NCBI GenBank assembly: GCA_947374865.1
Contig: CANCDR010000007.1
Location: forward strand, 80,103-144,102
Reading direction: 5' to 3'
Source of the DNA: Oxalobacteraceae bacterium
GTDB lineage: Bacteria; Pseudomonadota; Gammaproteobacteria; Burkholderiales; Burkholderiaceae_D
Length of the DNA stretch: 64,000 bases
The notes beneath the pieces were generated by a model. The model did not search any database. It saw only the letters and a program-made list of their open reading frames with translations, and was not told the DNA's origin. This document shows, one piece after another, positions 18,443-26,898 of this stretch. Numbering within the stretch: the stretch's first letter is position 1; each line of letters begins with the position of its first letter. The position numbers and the translations under genes were made by a program.

Positions 18443-20932
18443 ATGAGAAGACATCTCACGCCACAAAAACGGGTCATTGCCTTATCGATCGCCGCTTTAT
18501 TTGTTTCCGGTGCAGTCATGGCGCAAGCGTCTGCCCCAGCTGGCGATGGAAGTGCTGTGATCGTTACAGGTACCCGCGTGGCTAATCGTACTGCGCTCGA
18601 AACCAGCGCGCCGGTCGATATCATTTCGGCTGAAATGATCAAAAATATCGGTGTATCAGAAATCAATCAAGCCCTGTCGGTCGCCTTGCCTTCGCTGAAT
18701 TTTCCACGTCCAAGTTTGACTGACGGTACCGATACGATTCGTCCAGCAACACTGCGCGGCATGGCGCCGGATCAGACACTGGTGCTGGTCAACTCGAAAC
18801 GTCGTCACTCATCGGCTTTGGTGAATGTGAACGGTTCCATCGGCCGCGGCTCAGCTGCCGTCGATCTGAACACCATCCCAACCGCGATTGTTAAAAATAT
18901 TGAAGTGCTGCGTGACGGCGCTTCAGCGCAGTATGGTTCTGACGCTATTTCTGGTGTGATCAATTTACGCCTGCGGGAAGATAGAACGGGTGGCGATTTC
19001 ACTACCAGCTTCGGCAAACGCAAATCAGAGTATGACTTCATTGCAGGTACGCCACCCACTGGCGCTACCTGGACTGCACCAACTTCACGCAGCGTCTCTG
19101 ACGGCGCGATCGCGACTGTCAGCGCCTGGAAAGGTCTGGCCTGGGGCGATAGCGGCTTTGTGACCATCGCTGCTGAATTAAAAGATCAAAAACATACGGA
19201 ACGTAGTGGTTACGACGTACGCCAGCAATATGCTTTGGTCAATGGCGCCTTTGATCCGCGCGAAAAAACCATCAATCGTTTCAACGCCTGGTATGGCGAA
19301 CCGGACATGAAGCAGTCGACCGTCTTCGTTAACGCCGGCAATACCATCAACAGCGACTTGAAGCTGTACGGTTGGACCAGCTACCAGAAGCGCGATGCGC
19401 GTTCGCCTGGTTTCTTCCGCCGTTCCGTGCAAGACCAGAACATCGTGTCGATTTACCCAGATGGCTTCTTGCCGATCATCGCACCAACGGTTGATGACTT
19501 TAGCGCCACCGGTGGCGTGAACTGGAATCTGGGCGAGTGGGCCATGGATACCTCTATCGGCTACGGTAAAAACAAAGTGCAGTTCAGCGTACAAGATACC
19601 CTGAACCGTTCGATCGGCCCCACCAGCAAGACGGTCTTTGATGCAGGTGGATTTACCTATGACCAGCTGACCTTGAACTTGTCCGGTGTGCGTTCAGTGA
19701 TATTGCCATCCCTGTCTGCCCCACTGAACGTTGCGGTCGGTGCAGAAGCACGGCGTGAAGCGTTTGAGCTGTTTGCCGGCGAACCTGATTCATATCGCAA
19801 TGGCGGCGCCAAACTGGCGGACGGCTCGCCAACACCGTCGGGCTCACAAGTGTTCCCTGGTTTCACACCAGCCAATGCTTCCAGCAATAGCCGTTCCGAA
19901 GTGGGCGCCTATCTTGACCTAGAAACCAACCTGACCAAGGAATTCCTGGCGTCGGCGGCGGTTCGTGCTGAAAATTATTCTGACTTCGGAAAGAATTTGT
20001 CCGGCAAGCTGGCTGGTCGTTATGACTTCAGTAAAGAATTCGCGCTGCGCTCTTCCATACAGAACGGCTTCCGCGCACCATCGCCACAGCAGCAATTCTT
20101 GTCGGCGACTGCAACGAACTTCATCAACGGTGTACCGTTTGAAATCACGACCTTCAAGCCTACGGATGCCACGGCGATTGCCCTGGGTGCCAAGCCGCTG
20201 GATGCAGAAAAGTCGGTCAATCTGTCCCTTGGTGCAGTCATGCGGTCGGGTAAGTTGAGTTTGACAGTCGATGCATATCGTATCTCGATTACAAACCGTA
20301 TCGTGTTATCAGAAAATCTGACTTCTACTGCGGTGCGTAATTTCCTCACCTCAAAAGGCTTCATCGGCATTGGTGGCGGACGCTTCTTCATCAATGGTGT
20401 CGATACCCGTACACAAGGTGTGGACGTCGTGCTTAACTGGCCAATGGATACTGGCAGCACCGGCAAGTTTGATTTCACGCTGGCTGGTAACGTCAATAGC
20501 ACCTCGGTCACCAAAGTCCCACAAACAGCACAGTTGAGCGCACTCAGCCCGGCACCGGACCTGTTTGCCCGCAATAATATCCTGACGCTCGAAAGAGGCC
20601 AGCCGAAGAACAAGCTGAGCGCGAATGTCGGCTGGAAGCTTGGCGATTGGGGTGTGACTGGACGTGCGACCCGTTACGGCGAAGTGCTGTCTCCAGGTAC
20701 CACCGAGGCGACCGACTTCCTCATGACACCGAAGACATTGGTTGATACGGAAGCCCGCTATGCCTTGAACAATAGTCTGCAATTGGCTTTTGGTATGGAC
20801 AACGTGTTTGACGTGTACCCAGACGCTTTACCTGCTAACTTGAATACAACAGGTAACACGCCTTTCTCTAACCTGTCACCATTTGGTCGTTCAGGACGTT
20901 TTATTTATGGCCGCCTGTCGTATAAGTTTTAA
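18443..20932 (+). CDS. TonB-dependent outer-membrane receptor
   Basis: Outer-membrane beta-barrel transporter powered by TonB-ExbBD. The 830-residue protein has a signal peptide (V-I-A-L-S-I-A-A-L-F-V-S-G-A-V-M-A), a TonB-box-like stretch (V-I-V-T-G-T-R-V) and a plug domain to about residue 190 (V-L-R-D-G-A-S-A-Q-Y-G-S-D-A-I-S-G-V-I-N). The barrel ends in an aromatic F, as outer-membrane proteins do. The substrate cannot be read from sequence. The next gene on the same strand is a secreted gamma-glutamyltransferase, so a peptide or gamma-glutamyl compound is possible, but a terminator separates the two. Confidence 0.88.
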   Translation: MRRHLTPQKRVIALSIAALFVSGAVMAQASAPAGDGSAVIVTGTRVANRTALETSAPVDIISAEMIKNIGVSEINQALSVALPSLNFPRPSLTDGTDTIRPATLRGMAPDQTLVLVNSKRRHSSALVNVNGSIGRGSAAVDLNTIPTAIVKNIEVLRDGASAQYGSDAISGVINLRLREDRTGGDFTTSFGKRKSEYDFIAGTPPTGATWTAPTSRSVSDGAIATVSAWKGLAWGDSGFVTIAAELKDQKHTERSGYDVRQQYALVNGAFDPREKTINRFNAWYGEPDMKQSTVFVNAGNTINSDLKLYGWTSYQKRDARSPGFFRRSVQDQNIVSIYPDGFLPIIAPTVDDFSATGGVNWNLGEWAMDTSIGYGKNKVQFSVQDTLNRSIGPTSKTVFDAGGFTYDQLTLNLSGVRSVILPSLSAPLNVAVGAEARREAFELFAGEPDSYRNGGAKLADGSPTPSGSQVFPGFTPANASSNSRSEVGAYLDLETNLTKEFLASAAVRAENYSDFGKNLSGKLAGRYDFSKEFALRSSIQNGFRAPSPQQQFLSATATNFINGVPFEITTFKPTDATAIALGAKPLDAEKSVNLSLGAVMRSGKLSLTVDAYRISITNRIVLSENLTSTAVRNFLTSKGFIGIGGGRFFINGVDTRTQGVDVVLNWPMDTGSTGKFDFTLAGNVNSTSVTKVPQTAQLSALSPAPDLFARNNILTLERGQPKNKLSANVGWKLGDWGVTGRATRYGEVLSPGTTEATDFLMTPKTLVDTEARYALNNSLQLAFGMDNVFDVYPDALPANLNTTGNTPFSNLSPFGRSGRFIYGRLSYKF

Positions 20933-21014
20933 GCGGCTAGAGTCGGGTGCCGCATTGCCGATCTGTTCACTGATCTGACATGGCGATGCGGACACTTTGC
21001 TAAGCATTACATCA

Positions 21015-21043
21015 ACGCGCGACATATCGTCGCGCGTTTTTTT
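21015..21043 (+). terminator. Rho-independent terminator abutting the ggt start
   Basis: ACGCGCGAC, loop ATATC, GTCGCGCGT followed by a T-tract that ends at 21043. The next base is the A of an in-frame ATG of ggt. It ends the receptor transcript and leaves no normal ribosome site for that ATG. Confidence 0.88.
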
Positions 21044-21055
21044 ATGGGAATGAAT

Positions 21056-22834
21056 ATGCGCAGAAATTCTTTGATTTTTATGCTCGCCGCTTTGCTTGGA
21101 CTGGCCTGTACCCCTGTGTCGTGGGCGCAGCAAGCGCGTCAGGCAGATCCTGAAATTAGTACCGGCAGTACGGCTAAAGCGGGCTGGACTGCGCATAGTC
21201 ATATGGTGGCCGCCGCCAATCCACTGGCCGTCGATGCCGGCGTCAAGATGCTCAATCAGGGCGGCTCGGCCATCGATGCCGCGATCGCTACACAGATGAT
21301 GCTCACGCTGGTCGAACCGCAGTCATCTGGCATTGGCGGTGGCGCATTTATTCTTTATTTTGATGGCAAAAAAGTGCACGCTATTGATGGCCGTGAAACT
21401 GCGCCCTCCAAAGCCACGGAACGGCTTTTCCAGGATGCCAATGGTGTACCAGTAGCGCGTATGACCGGTCTGATTGGTGGACGCTCAGTCGGTGCGCCTG
21501 GCGTATTGCGCGCGCTCGACATGGCACATCGCCAGTTTGGCAAGCTGCCCTGGAAGACGCTGTTTGCGCCCGCCATTGCCATGGCCGAAAACGGCTTTCC
21601 GGTCAGTCATCGCTTGAACGCGCTGCTAAACTGGGATGTGTATTTAAAAAAAGATCCCGTCGCAGCAGCCGTATTTTATGATGCGAATGGTCAGGCCTGG
21701 CCGGTCGGACATATCCTGAAAAATCCTGCGCTTGCCGCGACCCTACGTGAAATCGCTGACGGTGGTGCGGAGGTGTTTTACACCGGCCATATCGCCCGTG
21801 ACATCGCCGCCAAAGTGGCCGCGCATCCCAGTAATCCGGGTTTGCTGACGGCTGCCGATATTGCAGGCTACCAGGCCAAAATGCGTGATCCAGTCTGTAA
21901 CGATTATCGTCGCTGGACCATTTGTGGCATGCCGCCGCCCTCTTCCGGCGGCGTCGCCGTGGCGCAAATGCTGGGCATACTGGAGATCAAAGACATTCGC
22001 CCTTTTGCGCCGGTCAATGGCGAACTGAATGCACAAGCTGTTCATTTGTTTTCGGAGGCCGGACGTTTGGCCTATGCCGACCGCGACCGTTATCCAGCAG
22101 ATCCGGATTTTGTTCCACTGCCCGGTCGTGGTGTGGCGGGCCTGCTCGATAAAACCTATCTGGCGCAGCGCGCGGCTCTGATCGGTGACAAATCAATGGG
22201 TCAAGCAATGCCTGGCAAGCCGCCTGGTATGGAAGTCGCATGGGGTATGGATAATGCGCCGGAGTGGCCGTCGACCTCGCACTTATCAGCAGTCGACAGC
22301 AGCGGCGCCGGTTTATCGATGACGACCACGATCGAAGATGCCTTCGGCTCGCGGCAAATGGTCGATGGCTTCCTGCTGAATAATCAACTGACCGATTTTT
22401 CTTTTGCCTCGTCCGATGCCGAGGGTCCCATCGCTAATCGCGTCCAGGCGGGTAAGCGGCCGCGCAGTACCATGTCGCCGACTCTGGTGTTTGATAAGCA
22501 AACCCGGCAGCTGATGTTATTGATCGGATCACCAGGTGGACCGGCGATCATTAACTATGTCGCCAAGGTCTTGATCGGCACCCTGGATTGGGGTCTGAAT
22601 GTGCAGCAGGCGATCAGCCTGCCTAACTTGGGCAGCCGCAATGGCCCGACCCTGCTCGAAGCCGGCCGCGTTCAGCCAGGACTGGTGGAGGCACTGCAAG
22701 CCAAGGGTCATACGGTGCGCGAGGTCGATCAAAATTCTGGCTTGCACGGCATCATGCGCATGACCGGTAAAGATCAGCCGATGTGGTTCGGCGGCGCCGA
22801 TCCGCGTCGCGAAGGCGTGGCGCGCGGCGATTAA
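21056..22834 (+). CDS. ggt: Gamma-glutamyltransferase (secreted)
   Basis: Periplasmic N-terminal-nucleophile enzyme that hydrolyses or transfers the gamma-glutamyl group of glutathione and related peptides; the precursor cuts itself into two subunits. A signal peptide is present (F-M-L-A-A-L-L-G-L-A-C-T-P-V-S-W-A). The autoprocessing threonine is in S-T-S-H-L-S-A-V-D-S-S-G, encoded at 22274-22276. G-S-P-G-G-P-A-I lies in the small subunit. ATG 21056 is preferred because GGGA lies six bases upstream; ATGs at 21044 and 21050 are in frame, but 21044 touches the terminator. The stop overlaps the stop of the converging Rieske gene. Confidence 0.92.
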   Translation: MRRNSLIFMLAALLGLACTPVSWAQQARQADPEISTGSTAKAGWTAHSHMVAAANPLAVDAGVKMLNQGGSAIDAAIATQMMLTLVEPQSSGIGGGAFILYFDGKKVHAIDGRETAPSKATERLFQDANGVPVARMTGLIGGRSVGAPGVLRALDMAHRQFGKLPWKTLFAPAIAMAENGFPVSHRLNALLNWDVYLKKDPVAAAVFYDANGQAWPVGHILKNPALAATLREIADGGAEVFYTGHIARDIAAKVAAHPSNPGLLTAADIAGYQAKMRDPVCNDYRRWTICGMPPPSSGGVAVAQMLGILEIKDIRPFAPVNGELNAQAVHLFSEAGRLAYADRDRYPADPDFVPLPGRGVAGLLDKTYLAQRAALIGDKSMGQAMPGKPPGMEVAWGMDNAPEWPSTSHLSAVDSSGAGLSMTTTIEDAFGSRQMVDGFLLNNQLTDFSFASSDAEGPIANRVQAGKRPRSTMSPTLVFDKQTRQLMLLIGSPGGPAIINYVAKVLIGTLDWGLNVQQAISLPNLGSRNGPTLLEAGRVQPGLVEALQAKGHTVREVDQNSGLHGIMRMTGKDQPMWFGGADPRREGVARGD

Positions 22835-23892
22835 GCTGGCGGCGTATTTTCTGCTGCATTTTCTGCTGAAATGTGCGCGTCAAGAATGCGTCTTGCGCGC
22901 ACGCCGCCTGCATCAATATTAAGCATCAGCAGTCGTCGTTCTGGATGCGCCAGCAGGTTCATTTGCTGACGCTCCAGCATTTCTCTATCCTCATTAAAAA
23001 TATTGCCCTGGCCTTCGCGAATCGCGGCCGTCAGAGCTGTATCTTCTGGCTTGAAATTGCGCGCCATACCCCAGAAATACCAATGGGAGGTAGTCGTTTC
23101 GGGGGTGATGAAGTCGACCACGATGCTGGATACTTTGACCGACGGATCGGCTGCATGACCGCCCTGCCCGGCATGCGCCACACCGACTTCGATCATGATG
23201 TGACTCGGGGCCGTGAAGTGGCAGATCTGCCAGCGATCCACCGGCACGTCATCGGCCAATCCATTACCACGCAGGGCCTGACGCCAGAACGGCGGCGGCA
23301 TGATGTTGTTCATGAAGCGACTGGTCACCACCGATTCGCCCTCGAGACGGGTATTGACGGGCGCTTCGTCAATTTCCTTTTGGCCGATACTCGATCCATG
23401 CACATAGGTTTCATGCGTAAGGTCCATGAGGTTATCGATCATGAGGCGATAGTCGCAGTTGATATGGTAACGCCCGCCGCCATACGCCCATTCCGGACTC
23501 ACGGCCCATGCCAGATGCGGGATCTGCGCGGCATCAGCCAGGCTCGGCTCGCCCGGCCAGACCCAGATGAAGCCATAACGCTCCACCACAGGGAAACGAC
23601 GGATGCAGGGAAAGCCGCCAACCCGCTGCTGCGGCATGGAGACCACCTTGCCCTCACAGCCCATCACCAAACCATGATAGCCGCAGGTCAGCTGACCATC
23701 GCGGACCGTGCCCAGAGAAAGCGGCGCGCCGCGATGCGGACAAAAATCTTCCAGCGCCGCGACCTGATTTTCCGGCCCACGGTAAAAGACGATTTTTTCG
23801 CCGCAAATTTGCCGCCCCAGCGGCTTATCCAGGATCTCATCCGGCGTACAGGCGACGTACCAGGTATTTTTGGGATACAAGTTATTCTCCAC
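22831..23892 (-). CDS. vanA: Rieske non-heme iron oxygenase, vanillate O-demethylase type
   Basis: Oxygenase component of a two-part aromatic hydroxylase/demethylase. The Rieske [2Fe-2S] ligands are C-P-H-R-G-A and C-G-Y-H-G, about residues 50-73. The mononuclear iron site follows the D-x2-H-x4-H pattern in D-N-L-M-D-L-T-H-E-T-Y-V-H. The 353-residue length and the start N-L-Y-P-K-N-T-W-Y-V-A match VanA proteins. The start is GTG at 23892. No VanB-type reductase gene is in the window, so electrons must come from elsewhere. Vanillate itself is a family inference; other methoxy- or hydroxy-aromatics are possible. Confidence 0.8.
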   Translation of the reverse strand: MENNLYPKNTWYVACTPDEILDKPLGRQICGEKIVFYRGPENQVAALEDFCPHRGAPLSLGTVRDGQLTCGYHGLVMGCEGKVVSMPQQRVGGFPCIRRFPVVERYGFIWVWPGEPSLADAAQIPHLAWAVSPEWAYGGGRYHINCDYRLMIDNLMDLTHETYVHGSSIGQKEIDEAPVNTRLEGESVVTSRFMNNIMPPPFWRQALRGNGLADDVPVDRWQICHFTAPSHIMIEVGVAHAGQGGHAADPSVKVSSIVVDFITPETTTSHWYFWGMARNFKPEDTALTAAIREGQGNIFNEDREMLERQQMNLLAHPERRLLMLNIDAGGVRARRILDAHISAENAAENTPPA

Positions 23893-23914
23893 ATTGCATT
23901 CGTTCAGAACAATG

Positions 23915-23920
23915 ATTATA
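23915..23920 (-). promoter_or_regulatory. Likely -10 element of the Rieske oxygenase gene
   Basis: TATAAT on the minus strand, 22 bases before the GTG start. No convincing -35 is visible and the leader would be very short. Confidence 0.35.
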
Positions 23921-23983
23921 GAATATATGTATTTGCGTCAGATAACAACATCGTGAACGCATACCTCAATACAAAAATCCGAT

Positions 23984-24850
23984 TCACCAACGGCCTGATG
24001 CACCGCCACCGCCAAAGCCACCACCACCGCCACTAAAGCCACCACCGCCGCCGCCGTTACCACCGCCAGATCCACCTGGTCCTCCGGGTCCACCAAAGCC
24101 GCCACCAAACAAGCCACGCCGGCCACCCAACAGTGTCACCAGCATGGCCAGCACGCCCGCCAAGACGGCCAACGACAGAGCGCTGAGCATCAGCCAGGTC
24201 AGCAGACCGATCACGCCGCCGGTCGCCATGGCACCGGGCAATCTGCCTAAGAGGCGACGCAGAAAGCTGCCAATAACGAGCGCTGCGACCAACAAGAGTG
24301 GCCAGTAATCGCTGAGTTTTTCTTGCGCATCGCTGCTCTTGGCGACCGGTGCTGGCAAGGCCTCGCCTTCGATCACGCCCAGCATCGCATCGACGCCAGC
24401 ACGAATACCACCGTAGTAGTCGGCCGCTTTAAAACGCGGAGTGATGATGTCGCTGATGATGCGTTTGGCGACTGCGTCGTTGAGCACGCCTTCTAAGCCA
24501 TAGCCGACTTCAATGCGCAGACTGCGGTCGCTCTTGGCAATGATGAGCAGAGCACCGTCATCGATTTTTTGCCGACCTAATTTCCATTGTTCGACGACGC
24601 GCAGCGCATATTGTTCGATCGGTTCAGGGGCGGTGGTGTCGATCATCAGGACAGCGATCTGACTGCCTTTTTTAGTCTCAAAATCACGCAGGATTTTTTC
24701 CAGCGAAGCCTGCTGTTCGCTAGTGAGCGTATGGGTCTGATCGGTCACGCGCGCGGTGAGTGGGGGAATGCTCACGACAGCATGCGTGGGCGAGACAGAA
24801 AGCAATGCCAAGGCCACCCAGGCGGCTTTGAGCAGCCCAAGAGAATTCAC
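23984..24850 (-). CDS. TPM-domain membrane protein with glycine-rich tail (YgcG family)
   Basis: A 288-residue protein. A signal peptide is followed by a TPM domain (residues about 30-155: L-T-A-R-V-T-D-Q-T-H-T-L, I-A-V-L-M-I-D-T-T, G-A-L-L-I-I-A, R-I-E-V-G-Y-G-L-E-G), then two hydrophobic segments (about 182-245) and a tail made almost only of Gly with Phe, Pro and Ser. This is the standard partner of LemA. The GTG start overlaps the lemA stop, so translation is coupled. The pair's biochemical role is not established. Confidence 0.85.
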   Translation of the reverse strand: MNSLGLLKAAWVALALLSVSPTHAVVSIPPLTARVTDQTHTLTSEQQASLEKILRDFETKKGSQIAVLMIDTTAPEPIEQYALRVVEQWKLGRQKIDDGALLIIAKSDRSLRIEVGYGLEGVLNDAVAKRIISDIITPRFKAADYYGGIRAGVDAMLGVIEGEALPAPVAKSSDAQEKLSDYWPLLLVAALVIGSFLRRLLGRLPGAMATGGVIGLLTWLMLSALSLAVLAGVLAMLVTLLGGRRGLFGGGFGGPGGPGGSGGGNGGGGGGFSGGGGGFGGGGASGRW

Positions 24851-25518
24851 TTTGTCTGGCCCTGTTTAGCGGTGCTAGAGGTGGTAGTGGTGGTAGTGGT
24901 GGTGGTGGTTGCAGTAGGTGGATTGAGCAGCGGCCCGAAGTCGACGGTCGGTGGTGTGGCGATGGCTTTCTCATTGTCGACGGTAAAATTGGGTTTGATA
25001 CTGTAAGAGAAAGCCATCGCCGTCAGATTGGTCGGAAAGGAGCGCAGCGTCACGTTGTACACCTGCACCGATTTGATATAGCGATTACGCGCGACGGTAA
25101 TGCGGTTTTCCGTGCCTTCGAGCTGTGCTTGCAGATCACGAAAATTGGCATCGGCCTTGAGCTGCGGGTAACGCTCCGACACCGCCAGCAGGCGCGACAA
25201 AGAGCGTGAGAGATCGCCTTGCGCGCGCTGGAACTTCTCGAAGGCTTGCGGATCATTGAGTAATTCTGGTGTTACCTGCAATGAGCCGGCACGCGAACGA
25301 GCCTCTGTGACTTGGGTGAGCACCTCTTTTTCGTGTGCCGCATAGCCTTTGACGGTATTGACCAGATTAGGAATCAGATCTGCACGTCGCTGATACTGAT
25401 TAACCACTTCTGACCAGGCCGCCTTGACCTGTTCATCTTGCATCTGCATGGTGTTATAACCACAGCCGTTGAGGCTACATAGCAGTATGACTACGGCGAA
25501 TACGCGCCATCTTTGCAT
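24847..25518 (-). CDS. lemA: LemA family lipoprotein
   Basis: A 223-residue LemA protein. The signal ends in L-N-G-C, a lipobox-like site, so membrane anchoring as a lipoprotein is likely. The helical core follows (V-K-A-A-W-S-E-V-V-N-Q-Y-Q-R-R-A-D-L-I-P-N-L-V-N-T-V, split over the first 70 residues; then Y-P-x-L-K-A-D-A-N-F-R-D-L-Q). The C-terminus is unusual: ten consecutive Thr from a trinucleotide repeat. GGAG precedes the ATG. It is operonic with the TPM protein downstream. Confidence 0.88.
   Translation of the reverse strand: MQRWRVFAVVILLCSLNGCGYNTMQMQDEQVKAAWSEVVNQYQRRADLIPNLVNTVKGYAAHEKEVLTQVTEARSRAGSLQVTPELLNDPQAFEKFQRAQGDLSRSLSRLLAVSERYPQLKADANFRDLQAQLEGTENRITVARNRYIKSVQVYNVTLRSFPTNLTAMAFSYSIKPNFTVDNEKAIATPPTVDFGPLLNPPTATTTTTTTTTTSSTAKQGQTK
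24881..24910. repeat. GGT/ACC trinucleotide repeat in lemA
   Basis: Ten codons of mainly ACC with two ACT interruptions on the minus strand encode the poly-Thr tail of LemA. Length change would stay in frame. Confidence 0.8.
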
Positions 25519-25675
25519 TGTGTTCTCCAGAGATCTGAGGGGGAATTACCGTTGGCGAAAAAAGTATAGTGCATGATGCACGGCTCCGCTTCATGCAAGG
25601 GATTGATTGTCGCTTTGGCCGGACATATCAGCCCTTGATGCGGATCAAGCTAGAGGGGATTATTCAGCTGGCGAA

Positions 25676-26896
25676 TCATGCCATGGCGGATGTTGCGCTG
25701 GCTGCTGCCTGCTCCGGGATCACCACTTGCTCCAGAATGGCATAGCGATCCCGACCTGCCTGTTTGGCTTTATACAATTCGATGTCGGCCAGATGCACCA
25801 ATTGATCCCAGCTGAATGCCTTCTCTCCGGCTGGCACCAGCGCTAGTCCGATACTGATGGTGAAGCGTGGTATGCCCTCAAAGGGGTAGGCGCGTACTGC
25901 GGCCAATAAGCGCTCACCAGCCATTTTGGCGCCGGCGTGATCGACACCGGGATAGATGACACAGAATTCTTCACCGCCATAGCGGCCGATTAAATCGACC
26001 CTGCGACTGGTGCGACGTAATATGTTGGCCATTGCGCAGAGCGCCTGATCACCTTGATCATGACCGTATTGATCGTTGATATTTTTAAAATAATCAATAT
26101 CAATAAACGCGACTGCCAAGGGCTGGCCATTTCTTTTTGTCAGCGCGATTTCCCGCTCTGCGCTTTGGATAATCGCCCGTCGGTTTTGCAAGCCGGTCAA
26201 GGCATCATGCATGGCATTCAGATGGGTTTGTATTTCCATTTTTTCCATCTGAATTAACATTTGACCGAATAGGAAAATAATCCAGCCAAAAAATGAACCT
26301 ATATACATTAATTGATGTCGTGTGTTACTGATTGTTTGACCTGCCATGAATACATTGAAATAGGCATCATAAAATCTCAATCCGCTACTAACAAGTAAAA
26401 ATAGCGTACCCAGGGCGGCAATCTGTATGGCTATTTTATTACGTGATTTATCCTTTCCAGTCAGCAGTATCTCCCGCAGAATAATTATCCACATTGCTGC
26501 TTGAACGGATGATCGACAAAATACCGTGACGACTGGGCTAGGCATGTACAAAAATAGCAGACAACAGAATACGAGATAGACACCACCGGCAATAAAGAGG
26601 GACCTTTTTGATGCCTTCATTTCAGAAATACACACGCCCCAATAGACCAGCATTAAAGCAAGGTAAGACGATCCCAGCGTCAGAGCGAACGTCACGATAT
26701 GAATATGATCGAGAACCATGCTCAATGTGAAATTCGAGACTGTGGCTAACATTGCGCCCAGGGCCCAATAGGTCGACCCATTTCCACCGGGGATTTTAAT
26801 CACATGGCTCAGCGTCGCACTAAAACCAATCAGTACGAAAAAGCAGCCAAAAAAGGCGCCCAGCAAGATGAAATTGACCATGTTTTGGTTTTCCAC
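25676..26896 (-). CDS. Membrane-bound diguanylate cyclase (first of tandem pair)
   Basis: Makes cyclic di-GMP from two GTP. The 406-residue protein has about seven membrane segments (residues 5-225) with no recognised sensor domain. A GGDEF domain follows with intact active site G-G-E-E-F and an inhibitory I-site R-R-V-D five residues before it. The start is GTG 26896, two bases after the stop of the upstream cyclase; ATG 26881 is also possible. Strong similarity in layout and in the stretch D-L-I-G-R-Y-G-G-E-E-F-C to the upstream neighbour suggests tandem duplication. Confidence 0.88.
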   Translation of the reverse strand: MENQNMVNFILLGAFFGCFFVLIGFSATLSHVIKIPGGNGSTYWALGAMLATVSNFTLSMVLDHIHIVTFALTLGSSYLALMLVYWGVCISEMKASKRSLFIAGGVYLVFCCLLFLYMPSPVVTVFCRSSVQAAMWIIILREILLTGKDKSRNKIAIQIAALGTLFLLVSSGLRFYDAYFNVFMAGQTISNTRHQLMYIGSFFGWIIFLFGQMLIQMEKMEIQTHLNAMHDALTGLQNRRAIIQSAEREIALTKRNGQPLAVAFIDIDYFKNINDQYGHDQGDQALCAMANILRRTSRRVDLIGRYGGEEFCVIYPGVDHAGAKMAGERLLAAVRAYPFEGIPRFTISIGLALVPAGEKAFSWDQLVHLADIELYKAKQAGRDRYAILEQVVIPEQAAASATSAMA

Positions 26897-26898
26897 TG

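Noticed and set aside
22873..24036. Plus-strand open frame of 387 codons
   Set aside because: It is antisense to the Rieske oxygenase, which has clear metal-ligand motifs; the plus-strand product has no family features.
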